Source of the DNA: Chitiniphilus purpureus
Lineage (GTDB): Bacteria; Pseudomonadota; Gammaproteobacteria; Burkholderiales; Chitinibacteraceae
DNA length: 64,000 nt
Assembly: GCF_025642115.1 (NCBI RefSeq)
Contig: NZ_CP106753.1
Location: 1,635,501-1,699,500 of the forward strand
Direction: 5' to 3'
Shown: in pieces, positions 26,398-35,207 of the stretch
How positions within the stretch are numbered: the first letter of the stretch is position 1
Layout: each line of letters starts with the position of its first letter
The notes under the pieces: model-generated
Told to the model about the DNA's origin: nothing
Database searches by the model: none
What the model saw: the letters and a program-made list of their open reading frames with translations, nothing else
Translations under genes and position numbers: made by a program

Positions 26398-27132
26398 TCA
26401 ACTGCGGGGCAGGTAGACGTCGAAGCGCGTGCTGTCACCCTCGTAGCAATAGGCGGGCTCTTGACCGGCAAGCCAGGGCGCATGGCGCGGCCGCTTCACC
26501 ACCACACGGCGCGTGGCCAGCAGTCGGGCGGGTTCGAGCAGCCCGTCCGCGTCCGCGTCGCCACCGATCAACGCCTGGAATGCGGCCATCTCTTTTTTCG
26601 ACTTGGCACGCTTGTCGGGCTCCGGAAACATCGGGTCAAGATAGAGCACCGCCCACTGTGCCTGGGTGTCGCAAAGCCATTGCAATGCATCGGCCTGGAT
26701 CAGACGCATGCGTGCCGCGATGCCGGCGGTCTGCTCAGCCCGTGCGGCGCGGGCGAGGCCGTCGTCGACCAGGGCGCAGGCCACCGGCGAGCGTTCCAGC
26801 AAGGTGACCTCGCAGCCCAGCGTCGCCAGCACGAAGGCATCGCGGGCCAGGCCCGCCGTGGCATCGAGCACGCTGGGTGCGTGGCCCGGCTTGAGACCGA
26901 CTGCGCGGGCGACCGGCTGGCCCAGCCCGCCGCCGAAACGGCGCCGATGCGCCTGTGCCCCGCCGACGAAATCCACTGCCACCCTGGCCTTGTCGCCGAC
27001 CTGGCACAGGTTGAGCCGGTCTTCGATCCACATCAGATAGTGGCCGGTCGGTGGCGCCGCGTGCAGCAGCGGCAAGCCGTAGCGCGTGGCAAGCGCGGCA
27101 TCGTCCTCATTGCGTGCAATCAGCCCGGTCAT
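26398..27132 (-). CDS. rsmJ: 16S rRNA (guanine(1516)-N(2))-methyltransferase
   Basis: SAM-dependent methyltransferase of 244 residues that modifies G1516 in helix 45 of 16S rRNA. It shows VDFVGGAQAHRRRFGGGLGQ, the SAM loop LDATAGLARDAFVLATLG, and the catalytic YLDPMFPEPDKRAKSKKEM block (DPMFP), all RsmJ hallmarks. The start codon overlaps the stop of mtfA (ATGA), so translation is probably coupled to that gene. Confidence 0.95.
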   Translation of the reverse strand: MTGLIARNEDDAALATRYGLPLLHAAPPTGHYLMWIEDRLNLCQVGDKARVAVDFVGGAQAHRRRFGGGLGQPVARAVGLKPGHAPSVLDATAGLARDAFVLATLGCEVTLLERSPVACALVDDGLARAARAEQTAGIAARMRLIQADALQWLCDTQAQWAVLYLDPMFPEPDKRAKSKKEMAAFQALIGGDADADGLLEPARLLATRRVVVKRPRHAPWLAGQEPAYCYEGDSTRFDVYLPRS

Positions 27133-27980
27133 GCGTCGTGGCCCAGCGGCGCGGGGGTGGTCCAGACCGGCCCGAATTCGACCGGCTCGAAGGCCGGGCG
27201 GTAGCGCACGCGCGGCAGGCGGGCCAGCGGGTCCTGCTGATAGAACTGGCGCAACTGCTCGTAGACTGCCGGATAGTGGTCGGCGATGGCATGCGGCGTC
27301 TCGAAGAAGTATTCGGACAGCACGGCAAAGCATTCAGCGGGGTTCTGCGCGGCGTACAGGTCGATCGGACTGTAGCCGCCGTGGCGCGACAAGCGGGTGA
27401 GGTGATCGAACGCTTCGCCGAACGCCTGCTGCCATGCGGTGCTGCTCATGCCCTTGTGCAACGGCGGCCGCCCGTTGGCCCGGCCGGCCGAGTCGCGCAT
27501 GTCGAGCTTGTGTGCCAGCTCGTGGATCACCACATTCCAGCCGTCAAGCCACGCCGACTCGGACACATCCAGCCACGAAAGCAGCACCGGGCCCTCGGGT
27601 CTGGCCTGGCCTGCCAGGATCTGCTCGCCCTCATGCACCACGCCGATCGGATCGGTATAGCGGTCGCGGGTGAGGAACTGCCCCGGATAGAGCACCAGTT
27701 CGTGCCAGTCGTCGTAAGCATCGAATCCCAGGTTGAGGATGGGCAGTGCCGCCTGTGCCGCCAGCAGCACCAGCGCTTGGTCGTCCAGCTCCAGGCCGTG
27801 CAGCGGGGTGATGTGCTTTTCGTGCAGAAACCAGGCGGCCTGGTCGCGCAGCCGCTGGCGTTCCTCCACGGTCAGGCCGATGAACAGAGGCAGGCGCTCG
27901 GCCTCGCGCCACAGCGCGTCGGGAATCGGGTTGGCGGCAAGGTGCCGCTTGCGGCGCCGGGTGCGCAGGAATTCGAACAT
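27129..27980 (-). CDS. mtfA: MtfA zinc peptidase
   Basis: Zinc-dependent aminopeptidase-like protein of 283 residues. The HELAH zinc motif is at residues 153-157 (WNVVIHELAHKLDMRD), with a distal ECFAVLSEYFFE segment. In E. coli MtfA binds the regulator Mlc and thereby affects ptsG; whether Mlc exists here is unknown. The ATG used has GAGGA about 6 nt upstream; an ATG two codons earlier is less well placed. Its stop overlaps rsmJ. A 19-bp perfect hairpin lies in its leader. Confidence 0.93.
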   Translation of the reverse strand: MFEFLRTRRRKRHLAANPIPDALWREAERLPLFIGLTVEERQRLRDQAAWFLHEKHITPLHGLELDDQALVLLAAQAALPILNLGFDAYDDWHELVLYPGQFLTRDRYTDPIGVVHEGEQILAGQARPEGPVLLSWLDVSESAWLDGWNVVIHELAHKLDMRDSAGRANGRPPLHKGMSSTAWQQAFGEAFDHLTRLSRHGGYSPIDLYAAQNPAECFAVLSEYFFETPHAIADHYPAVYEQLRQFYQQDPLARLPRVRYRPAFEPVEFGPVWTTPAPLGHDA

Positions 27981-28005
27981 GGCCATCCTCGGATGACGGT
28001 CTTTC

Positions 28006-28046
28006 AGGGCCGGCCCGCCGTTGCGGCGCAACGGCGGGCCGGCCCT
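28006..28046. repeat. 19-bp perfect inverted repeat in the mtfA leader
   Basis: Arms 28006-28024 and 28028-28046 are perfectly complementary with a GGC loop (AGGGCCGGCCCGCCGTTGC on the plus strand). No T-run follows in either direction. It lies between a possible mtfA promoter and the mtfA ribosome site. Confidence 0.85.
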
Positions 28047-28070
28047 CTTGCCGCCGTGATTGATGACGAG

Positions 28071-28098
28071 GATATGGGCGCCGTAAGAATTTAATCAA
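28071..28098 (-). promoter_or_regulatory. Possible mtfA promoter
   Basis: On the minus strand, TTGATT (28098-28093), a 16-nt spacer, CATATC (28076-28071). It is in a locally AT-rich patch. Confidence 0.4.
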
Positions 28099-28195
28099 GC
28101 TGCGCGTCCGCCCGGCGCGGATGCGCGCGAAAGCGCTTGAAAAATCAAGATGCTGCCAGGGGGACGACGCAACCCCCGGGCACCTGCTGCGACAC

Positions 28196-29236
28196 CTACA
28201 TGGAGGGGCTGCCGTGCGCTTGCATCGGTTCGGCGCCGTTGCCGAACGGGTGCAGGTGGCCAAGGAACTGCCGGCTTGCCGCTGCCCAGGAAAACCCCTC
28301 GGCATGGCGCCGAACCGCCTGGCGGTCGATCGCCAGTGCATCGAGGCAGGCACGGTGCAGGTCTTCGTCTAGCGCACCGGGGCCATCACGGCCGATCACA
28401 TCGATCGGCCCGGTGACCGGATAGGCCGCCACCGGACAGCCGCAGGCCATTGCTTCGAGCAGCACCAGCCCGAAGGTGTCGGTCCGCGAGGGGAACACGA
28501 ACACATCGGCAGCGTTGTAGACCGCCGCCAGCTCGCGCTGGTCCAGCACGCCCAGCCAGTTCACCTCCGGATAGCGGGCCCGCAGCGTGGCCGCCGCCGG
28601 GCCATCGCCGCACACCCACTTCGAGCCGGGCAGCTCCAGCGCGAGAAACGCCTCGACGTTCTTTTCGACCGCGACGCGGCCGACGTAGACGAAGATCGGC
28701 CGGCGTGAGTTGAGATGGGTGCGCGCACCGGGCTTGAAGGTCTCCAGGTCCACGCCGCGGCTCCAGGTCACCACCTTGGTGAAGCCGCGCGCCTGCAGGT
28801 CCTGCACCACCGCACGCGTCGGTGCCATCGTCGCGGTCGCGGCGTTGTGAAAGCGCGCCAGCCAGCCGTAGCTCCAGGACAAGGGGATGCCGAAGCGCAG
28901 TTTCACGTATTCCGGAAAGCGCGAATGGTAGGCGGTCGTGAACGGCAGCCCGTGCCTGAGGCAGTAGCGCCGCGCCGCGATGCCGAGCGGGCCCTCGGTG
29001 GCGATGTGGATCGCATCGGGCCCGAATGCCTTGAGCCGCTCGGCAAGCCGCTGGCCCGGCCGCCATGACAGGCGGATCTCGGGATAGGTGGGGCAGGGGA
29101 AGGTGTGGAACTGCAGTGGTGTGATCAGCTCGACGGTATGGCCAAGCTGTATCAGCTCGGCGCGTGTCTGCTTGAGTGTGCGCACCACGCCGTTGACTTG
29201 TGGTTCCCACGCATCGGTGACGATCAGGATCTTCAT
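28196..29236 (-). CDS. GT4-type glycosyltransferase
   Basis: Retaining GT-B glycosyltransferase of 346 residues. The N-terminal MKILIVTDAWEPQVNGVVRT, the EGPLGIAARRYC and TTAYHSRFPEYV segments, and the C-terminal donor-binding FVFPSRTDTFGLVLLEAMACG (the E-x7-E type motif) are typical of mannosyl- or glucosyltransferases acting on lipid acceptors (MgtA/PimB-like). Its ATG overlaps the stop of the upstream LpxH-like phosphoesterase by 4 nt, so the two proteins probably act on the same lipid or polysaccharide. Donor and acceptor cannot be told from sequence. Confidence 0.9.
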   Translation of the reverse strand: MKILIVTDAWEPQVNGVVRTLKQTRAELIQLGHTVELITPLQFHTFPCPTYPEIRLSWRPGQRLAERLKAFGPDAIHIATEGPLGIAARRYCLRHGLPFTTAYHSRFPEYVKLRFGIPLSWSYGWLARFHNAATATMAPTRAVVQDLQARGFTKVVTWSRGVDLETFKPGARTHLNSRRPIFVYVGRVAVEKNVEAFLALELPGSKWVCGDGPAAATLRARYPEVNWLGVLDQRELAAVYNAADVFVFPSRTDTFGLVLLEAMACGCPVAAYPVTGPIDVIGRDGPGALDEDLHRACLDALAIDRQAVRRHAEGFSWAAASRQFLGHLHPFGNGAEPMQAHGSPSM

Positions 29237-30048
29237 GCGCCGCTGGCTCCCTGGTTGGCGGCAGCGTAGGCGGGCACGGCGGTCCGTGCCGCCTGTTCGG
29301 CGTAGCATTGCTGCCAGGTGATGATCTGCAACTCGCCGCTGTACAGCTCCACCAACGCGGTCAGGCTTTCCACCCAGTCGCCGTCGTTGCAGTACAGCAC
29401 ACCGTCGATCTCGCGCAGCTCGGCCTTGTGGATGTGGCCGCAGATCACGCCGTCGAGCCCGCGCTCGCGCGCCTGGGCCGCGACGGCTGCCTCGAAGTCG
29501 CTGACGAAGTTCACTGCGGTCTTCACCTTGTGCTTGAGGTATTGCGAGAGCGACCAGTACCCCAGTCCCAGCCTGGCGCGTACCTGGTTGAAGGCACGGT
29601 TGAGCCGCAGCGTGAGGCTGTACAGCCGATCACCCACAATGGCCAGCCAGCGCGCACACTGCACCACCCCGTCGAATTCATCGCCGTGCAGTACCAGGAA
29701 CCGCCGACCGTCGGCGGTGGTGTGGATCGCCTCGTCGGCGATACGGATCCCGCCGAAGGTCAGCCCGGCAAACTGCCGTGCGCCCGCGTCGTGATTGCCC
29801 GGGATATAGGTGACCTGCGTACCTTTGCGTGCCTTGCGCAACACCTTCTGGATCACGTCGTTGTGGCTCTGCTGCCAGAACCAGGAGCGCTTGAGGGCCC
29901 AGCCGTCGACGATGTCGCCAACCAGATAGAGGTGGTCGGCCTCGGTATGCCTGAGAAAATCCAGCAGATAGTCCGCCTGACAGCCGGCGGTGCCCAAGTG
30001 GATGTCGGAGATCCAGATGCTGCGAAATCGGAGCGGCGGTTCACGCAT
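29233..30048 (-). CDS. LpxH-like calcineurin-type phosphoesterase
   Basis: A 271-residue metallophosphoesterase with SDIHLGTAGCQADYLLDFL, VGDIVDGWAL, GNHD, HGDEFD and GHIHKAEL motifs, and the C-terminal YCNDGDWVESLTALVE characteristic of the UDP-2,3-diacylglucosamine pyrophosphatase-like group (COG2908). The window already encodes a canonical LpxH at 8.4-9.2 kb, so this paralogue probably has another substrate, perhaps an intermediate used by the glycosyltransferase it overlaps. The ATG chosen starts MREPPLRFRS; longer upstream frames lack similarity. Confidence 0.88.
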   Translation of the reverse strand: MREPPLRFRSIWISDIHLGTAGCQADYLLDFLRHTEADHLYLVGDIVDGWALKRSWFWQQSHNDVIQKVLRKARKGTQVTYIPGNHDAGARQFAGLTFGGIRIADEAIHTTADGRRFLVLHGDEFDGVVQCARWLAIVGDRLYSLTLRLNRAFNQVRARLGLGYWSLSQYLKHKVKTAVNFVSDFEAAVAAQARERGLDGVICGHIHKAELREIDGVLYCNDGDWVESLTALVELYSGELQIITWQQCYAEQAARTAVPAYAAANQGASGA

Positions 30049-30145
30049 GCGCGGATTCAATAAGCAGAGTTTTTCATGCGCCTCATCATGCCGACGGCAG
30101 ATGACGGTTCGACGACAAACTGATGACGCTGCCGTGACAGCCGCG

Positions 30146-30175
30146 TTGACAGCGGTTCGGGCCGCCGGCCATAGT
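30146..30175 (+). promoter_or_regulatory. Promoter of the DUF1289-pbpC unit
   Basis: TTGACA (30146-30151), 18-nt spacer, CATAGT (30170-30175). The start is expected about 22 nt before the DUF1289 ATG. Confidence 0.6.
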
Positions 30176-30203
30176 GCTCGGGCCCCTTTCTGCCTGTCCT
30201 GCG

Positions 30204-30410
30204 ATGTCCAAGCCTGATCGTCCCGACTCCCCGTGCATCGCACTGTGTTCCACCGCGTTGGGCGACGAGGTCTGCCGCGGCTGCGGCCGCACGTTCTCCG
30301 AGGTCGCCAACTGGGTATTCCTCAGCGATGCGGAAAAGGAGCAGGTCTGGCGACGGCTGGAAGCCTACTGGGCGGTACGCGGGCTGCCACCCCCGTGGGC
30401 GGGCCGCTGA
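30204..30410 (+). CDS. DUF1289 small cysteine protein
   Basis: A 68-residue DUF1289 protein. The pattern SPCIALCSTALGDEVCRGCGRTFSEVANW has the four conserved cysteines, likely a metal or Fe-S site, followed by the invariant W and a basic tail. Function is unknown. It lies 6 nt upstream of pbpC and is probably co-transcribed. Confidence 0.9.
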   Translation: MSKPDRPDSPCIALCSTALGDEVCRGCGRTFSEVANWVFLSDAEKEQVWRRLEAYWAVRGLPPPWAGR

Positions 30411-30416
30411 GCACGC

Positions 30417-32762
30417 ATGGCAAACCGACGTGTGGCTTGGCCGTGGCGCTGGCTCTTTGCCGTCACGTTGCTGCTGGGCCTGTTGGCCCTCGTGCTCGAC
30501 CGCTGCTTTCCGCTGCCGCTGCCGCGCGATGAAGCCGGGCTGGTGGTGGTCGACCGGCACGGCCGGCCATTGCGGCAATACCCATCCGCCGAGGGCATGT
30601 GGCGCCATCCCGTGACGCAGGAGGCGGTCTCGCCGCTTTATCTGCAGGCACTGATCCACTACGAGGACCGCTGGTTCTATCACCATCCCGGGGTCAATCC
30701 GGTGGCGCTGTTGCGCGCTGCTTGGCAATGGATGCGCCATGGCCGTATCGTCTCGGGCGGCTCCACGCTGACCATGCAGGTGGCACGCATCCTGGCGCCG
30801 CCGCCGCGCACGCTGCTGGGCAAGACCCGGCAGATCTTGCGCGCATTGCAGCTGGAATGGCATCTGAGCAAGCGCGAGATCCTCGCGCTCTATCTGAACC
30901 ATGCGCCGATGGGCGGTATTGTCGAAGGGGTGGAGATGGCTAGCCGTGCCTATCTGGGCAAACCGGCCGCCGAGCTGAGCCACGCCGAGGCCGCGTTGCT
31001 GGCAGCCTTGCCGCAGGCGCCGTCGCGGTTGCGCCCGGACCGCTCGCCGCTGGCGGCAATGCGTGCACGCGACAAGGTGCTGGCGCGGCTGGCGGCTCAC
31101 GGCGTGTGGTCGGACCAGGTGGTGGCCGATGCGCGCATCGAACAGGTGATCGCCCAGCCGCCGCGCGCGCATTGGCTGGCACCGCTGGCGGCGGAGCGCC
31201 TGCGCCAGGCCGCGCGACGCGCTGCGGCACCGGCCGGTCGCAAACGGGTGGTGGCTGCCACGCTCGATGCCCGGCTGCAGGCCATCGTCGAGCGCATGCT
31301 GCTCGATCGCCTGGGCCAGCTGCCGCCCAAGGTTTCGACGGCCGTGCTGGTGATGGAAAACACCGACCTGGCGGTGCGTGCCTACGCCGGTTCGGCGGAT
31401 TTCGGCGACAACGGCCGTTTCGCACACGTGGACATGGTGCGCGCCATCCGCTCGCCCGGTTCCACGCTCAAGCCGTTTCTCTACGCGATGGCGCTGGACC
31501 AGGGACTGGTGCATTCCGAAAGCCTGCTGGCCGATACGCCGCAATCGTTCGGCGGCTATCAGCCGGGCAATTTCCAGGCCGCGTTCAGCGGGCCGGTCAG
31601 TGTGGCCGACGCGCTGCAGCGCTCGCTCAATGTGCCGGCGGTCGACCTGCTGGACCGGATCGGGCCGGAACGCTTCGCCACGCAGCTGGCCGCCGCGGGA
31701 CTGCGGTTGCGTATGCCGCGCGGTGCGGCGCCCAATCTCAGCCTCATTCTCGGCGGCGGCGGCACATCGCTGGAAGCGCTGGTGGGGGCATACCGCGCCC
31801 TGGCGGCGGGCGGGATGGCCGGCGCACCGCGCCTGAGCCTTGAGACGCCGCGCCGTGAGGCACGGTTGATGAGCCCGGGTGCGGCATGGATCGTGCGCGA
31901 CATCCTGGAGGGCGGCGGCCGCCCGGACCGGCCGTTCCAATCCGGCCCGCTGCAGCTGGCGTGGAAGACCGGCACCAGCTTCGGCTTTCGCGATGCCTGG
32001 GCCGTCGGGGTGACCGACAGTTACACCATCGGTGTCTGGGTCGGGCGGCCGGATGGCACGCCCAATCCCGGTTTCTTCGGCGCCAATGTCGCCGCGCCGC
32101 TGCTCAAGGATCTGGTTGCCGCGCTGCCTGCTGTGCCTGGTGCGCGGCGTGCGCCGCGGCCGGCCGCCGTGGGTGCCGAGGCGATCTGCTGGCCGCTGGG
32201 GCTGACCGCGGCGGCCACGGCGGCGGGGCACTGCCACGAGCGGCGCACCGCGTGGCTGCTGCATGGCACCGCACCGCCGACGCTGCCCGATCGCAACCGC
32301 AGCGGCGGGCTGGTGGAAACCGTCTGGCTCGATCCCCGGCACGGCCTGCGCGTCACCCCCGCCTGCGCCGCCGATGCCGTACCCCATGTTGTGGCACGCT
32401 GGCCACTGTGGCTGGAACCTTGGCTGGATCCGGCCGTGGCGGCCCGCCACGTGCCGCCGCGCTGGGCGCCCGGCTGTGCGCCGGAGGTCGCGACGACATT
32501 GCGCATCGTCGGCGTCGCTCCGGGCAGCCTGCTGCGCCCGGCGGCCGGAAGGTTGCAGGCGACAGTGGATGTGACGGCGCTGGGCGCCGCGGGAGTGGTG
32601 TTCTGGCTGCGCGACGGCGAGCTGGCTGGCCAGAGCATGCCGGGGCAGCCATTCCGGCTGCATTTCAGTCGCAACGGTCGTGTCCGGCTCACCGCGTTTG
32701 ACGGCGGGGGGCGTTTCGACCACGTGGATCTGGCGGTGGGGGGCATCCTTCCCCCACCGTGA
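30417..32762 (+). CDS. pbpC: Penicillin-binding protein 1C
   Basis: Bifunctional peptidoglycan synthase of 781 residues. A membrane anchor at about residues 12-27 leads into the glycosyltransferase (GT51) domain, with E83 in HYEDRWFYHHPG and GGSTLTMQVAR at about 114-124. The transpeptidase domain has S349-T-L-K352 (SPGSTLKPF), SLN at 403-405 and KTG at 517-519. The last 90 residues form the BiPBP_C domain specific to PBP1C. All catalytic residues are intact. PBP1C is often paired with a YfhM-type alpha-2-macroglobulin, but none is adjacent here. Confidence 0.95.
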   Translation: MANRRVAWPWRWLFAVTLLLGLLALVLDRCFPLPLPRDEAGLVVVDRHGRPLRQYPSAEGMWRHPVTQEAVSPLYLQALIHYEDRWFYHHPGVNPVALLRAAWQWMRHGRIVSGGSTLTMQVARILAPPPRTLLGKTRQILRALQLEWHLSKREILALYLNHAPMGGIVEGVEMASRAYLGKPAAELSHAEAALLAALPQAPSRLRPDRSPLAAMRARDKVLARLAAHGVWSDQVVADARIEQVIAQPPRAHWLAPLAAERLRQAARRAAAPAGRKRVVAATLDARLQAIVERMLLDRLGQLPPKVSTAVLVMENTDLAVRAYAGSADFGDNGRFAHVDMVRAIRSPGSTLKPFLYAMALDQGLVHSESLLADTPQSFGGYQPGNFQAAFSGPVSVADALQRSLNVPAVDLLDRIGPERFATQLAAAGLRLRMPRGAAPNLSLILGGGGTSLEALVGAYRALAAGGMAGAPRLSLETPRREARLMSPGAAWIVRDILEGGGRPDRPFQSGPLQLAWKTGTSFGFRDAWAVGVTDSYTIGVWVGRPDGTPNPGFFGANVAAPLLKDLVAALPAVPGARRAPRPAAVGAEAICWPLGLTAAATAAGHCHERRTAWLLHGTAPPTLPDRNRSGGLVETVWLDPRHGLRVTPACAADAVPHVVARWPLWLEPWLDPAVAARHVPPRWAPGCAPEVATTLRIVGVAPGSLLRPAAGRLQATVDVTALGAAGVVFWLRDGELAGQSMPGQPFRLHFSRNGRVRLTAFDGGGRFDHVDLAVGGILPPP

Positions 32763-32861
32763 GGCAACTCGATGCATGATCGGCAAGCCCGGAAAAGCCA
32801 GCGGTGCAACCGGCGTGGCGTGTGCCGGTCCACCGTCCAGGTCGATTTCCAGGACAGCACC

Positions 32862-33300
32862 ATGCAGATGCGACCCTTAGTCGCGCAGGACTTTCCCGAG
32901 TTGCGCAGGTGGTTTGCCGATCCGGAACTGGATGAGCAGCTGGGGCCGCTGGATGAGGAATGGTTGCGGCATGTCCTGGCCGACGACAGCGGTGCGCAAT
33001 TCAGCTTCGTGCGCGATGCGCAGCTCGTCGGCGTGGCTGGGGTGGTGTGGCGCGGCGCGCCTTGACCCGTTCATCACCGATATCGCGGTGCGCCCCGACC
33101 TGAAAGGGCAAGGCATCGGCCGGGCGATGATGCAGGTGCTGCTCGACGACCCCGCGCTGCGGCATGCACCCCGGTGGCAGGCCAGCGTCGCTGCCGACAA
33201 CCCGGCCGCGCTGGCGTTCTTCCTGCGCCTGGGCTGGCAACGTGCGGCGCAGCCGGATGAGGAAGGGATGATCGACCATTGCTTCGTCAGGCCGGCCTGA
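32862..33300 (+). pseudogene. GNAT acetyltransferase broken by a frameshift
   Basis: Two frames together encode one GNAT protein. The first, from the ATG at 32862 (preceded by AGGACAG), reads MQMRPLVAQDFPELRRWF...LVGVAGVVWRGAP and stops at 33065. The following frame continues LDPFITDIAVRPDLKGQGIGRAMMQVLL, the acetyl-CoA-binding V-x-P-x-x-x-G-x-G-I-G motif, to a stop at 33300. The shift is in the GC-rich stretch gcgcggcgcgcc at about 33050-33063. It is either a real inactivating indel or a sequencing error. The intact protein would be about 145 residues with an unknown acyl acceptor. Confidence 0.85.
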
Positions 33301-33432
33301 GCCGGCGATCCCGAGCGCGCCCAGGCAGCCATCCCGACATCCATGGCACCGCCAACTGCGGTGCGGTGCCCCAGCCTTGCTGCCGTTGCTGGCACCACCA
33401 TCGGCGCAGCCGCCGCCCCGGCGGCATCGGGC

Positions 33433-34131
33433 CTACGCCAGATCGAACAGCAGCACCTCGGCATCGCGCCCCGCGCGCAGCGTCACGCCGCCTTCGTTCT
33501 CCAGCATCAACGCGTCGCCCGCGTGCAAGGTCATGCCGTTGACCTCGATGGTGCCGCGTGCCAGGTGCAGATAGCCGCGCCGCCCGGGGGCGAGCGGATG
33601 GTGAGCCGTGTCGCCGGTGTCGAACACGCCGCAGTACATCGACACATCCTGATGCACCCGCACCGATCCGGCCGTGCCATCGGGGCTCGCGGCCAGCCGC
33701 AACTGGCCATGCTTTTCGACCTCGTCGAACACGGCCTCCTCGTACGAGGGGGGCAGGCCAGTGGTCGCCGGGACGATCCAGATCTGCAGAAAATGCACCG
33801 CCTGACCGGCCGACGGGTTGAATTCGGAATGGGTCACGCCGGTGCCGGCACTCATGCGCTGCACGGCGCCACTGCGGATGATCGAGCTATTGCCCATACT
33901 GTCGCGGTGTTGCAATTGCCCGGACAGCACATAGCTGATGATTTCCATGTCGCGGTGCGAGTGCGCACCGAAGCCCATACCGGGTGCCACGCGGTCTTCG
34001 TTGAGTACGCGAAGTGCGCCAAAATGCATGTTTTGCGGATCATGGTAGTCGGCAAACGAAAAGCTGTGGCGCGATTGCAGCCAGCCATGGTCGGCGGCGC
34101 CGCGTGCAGCGGCCTTGCGTAGTGTGAGCAT
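33433..34131 (-). CDS. Pirin-like bicupin protein (YhhW-like)
   Basis: A 232-residue pirin with the metal-binding signature FGAHSHRDMEIISYVLSG and a later E ligand in the GVTHSEFNPS loop. It has the N-terminal SFSFADYHDPQNMHFGALRVLNEDRVAPG block of YhhW, a quercetin 2,3-dioxygenase-like enzyme. A second start at TTG 34146 is possible. It is divergent from a LysR regulator across an unusually AT-rich promoter region, so it is probably induced by an aromatic or flavonoid-like ligand; that is inferred from gene order. Confidence 0.93.
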   Translation of the reverse strand: MLTLRKAAARGAADHGWLQSRHSFSFADYHDPQNMHFGALRVLNEDRVAPGMGFGAHSHRDMEIISYVLSGQLQHRDSMGNSSIIRSGAVQRMSAGTGVTHSEFNPSAGQAVHFLQIWIVPATTGLPPSYEEAVFDEVEKHGQLRLAASPDGTAGSVRVHQDVSMYCGVFDTGDTAHHPLAPGRRGYLHLARGTIEVNGMTLHAGDALMLENEGGVTLRAGRDAEVLLFDLA

Positions 34132-34197
34132 CCCGGACTCATTCAAAAAATAAGTTAGAATAAAAATATGGTATTGCTGATGATTCGAGAGAGATAG

Positions 34198-34218
34198 CGA
34201 ATTTTATTAAAAGAATCG
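34198..34218. promoter_or_regulatory. Candidate LysR operator between the pirin and lysR genes
   Basis: An imperfect 21-bp dyad, CGAATTTTATTAAAAGAATC plus G, with T-N11-A character. It sits in an AT-rich patch (34142-34230) unlike the surrounding GC-rich DNA. Confidence 0.5.
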
Positions 34219-34243
34219 TTCCAATTATTTGATGGTGTTGTCT

Positions 34244-35179
34244 ATGTTGCGACTGAATCTGGAAGCGTTGGAGATCCTCGACGCCATCGTGCGCAAGGGC
34301 AGCTTCGCCGCGGCGGCTGATGAAGTGCATCGCGTGCCCTCGGCGGTGACCTACATGGTCAAGAAGCTGGAGGATGAGCTGGGGGTGCAGCTGTTCGATC
34401 GCTCCGGTCACCGCGCCAAGCTCACCGCCGCGGGCCAGACCCTGCTGGACGAAGGCCGCCACCTGCTGCGCGCCGCCGGGGATCTGGAATGCCGTGTCAA
34501 ACGCGTGGCGACCGGCTGGGAGACCACGCTCAATATCGCGCTCGACGGCCTGCTGCCGATGGAGTTGCTGTACCCGATGGTGCGTGACTTCGACCGGCTC
34601 AACTCCGGTACCCGGCTGCGCTTTTCCCGTGAGGTGCTCGCCGGCATGTGGGATGCGCTGCTCGATCACCGGGCCGATCTGGCGATCGGTGTCTCCGGCG
34701 AAGGCCCGCACGGCGGCGGCTACGCAGCCCGCGCGCTGGGTGAGGTGGCCTTTGTATTCGCGGTGGCGCCGGGCCATCCGCTCGCCGACGCGGCCGAGCC
34801 GTTGCCGGCCAGTCTGCTGCAGCAGCACCGGGTGGTGGCGATGGCCGACACCTCGCGCACGTTGCTGCCGCGTACCGTGGGCATCCTGTCCGGCCAGGAG
34901 ATCCTCACGGTGCCCGACATCCAGGCCAAGCTGTCGGCGCAGATCGCCGGCCTCGGTTGCGGTTATCTGCCGCGTTGCCTGGCCATGCCCTATGTCGAGG
35001 CGGGCAGTCTTGTGGAAAAGCGCGTGGAGGAACACAAGGCCCCGGCGGTGATGTATGCCGCCTGGCGGACCACCGGGCTTGGGCGGGCGCTCAAATGGTG
35101 GATCACGCGGCTGGCGGAGGACAGGGCGATCGGCGAATGGCTGGCGCGCCATCCGGCGCAGGCGCCGCTGCCGGTCTGA
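34244..35179 (+). CDS. LysR-family transcriptional regulator next to pirin
   Basis: A 311-residue LysR regulator. The HTH (LEALEILDAIVRKGSFAAAADEVHRVPSAVTYMVKKLEDELG) is followed by a substrate-binding domain beginning TTLNIALDG. The V-P-S-A-V-T-Y recognition helix places it with YhaJ/DhaR-like regulators that control pirin, YhhW or alkylquinone genes. The start is uncertain: ATG 34232 and 34244 are both possible, and neither has a good ribosome site. Divergent from the pirin gene, its likely target. Confidence 0.92.
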   Translation: MLRLNLEALEILDAIVRKGSFAAAADEVHRVPSAVTYMVKKLEDELGVQLFDRSGHRAKLTAAGQTLLDEGRHLLRAAGDLECRVKRVATGWETTLNIALDGLLPMELLYPMVRDFDRLNSGTRLRFSREVLAGMWDALLDHRADLAIGVSGEGPHGGGYAARALGEVAFVFAVAPGHPLADAAEPLPASLLQQHRVVAMADTSRTLLPRTVGILSGQEILTVPDIQAKLSAQIAGLGCGYLPRCLAMPYVEAGSLVEKRVEEHKAPAVMYAAWRTTGLGRALKWWITRLAEDRAIGEWLARHPAQAPLPV

Positions 35180-35207
35180 TGCGTACGGCAGGCGGCCGCA
35201 AACAACA

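Noticed and set aside
30057..32786. 909-codon minus-strand frame opposite pbpC
   Set aside because: Antisense shadow from GC bias. The plus strand encodes an intact PBP1C with all catalytic motifs.
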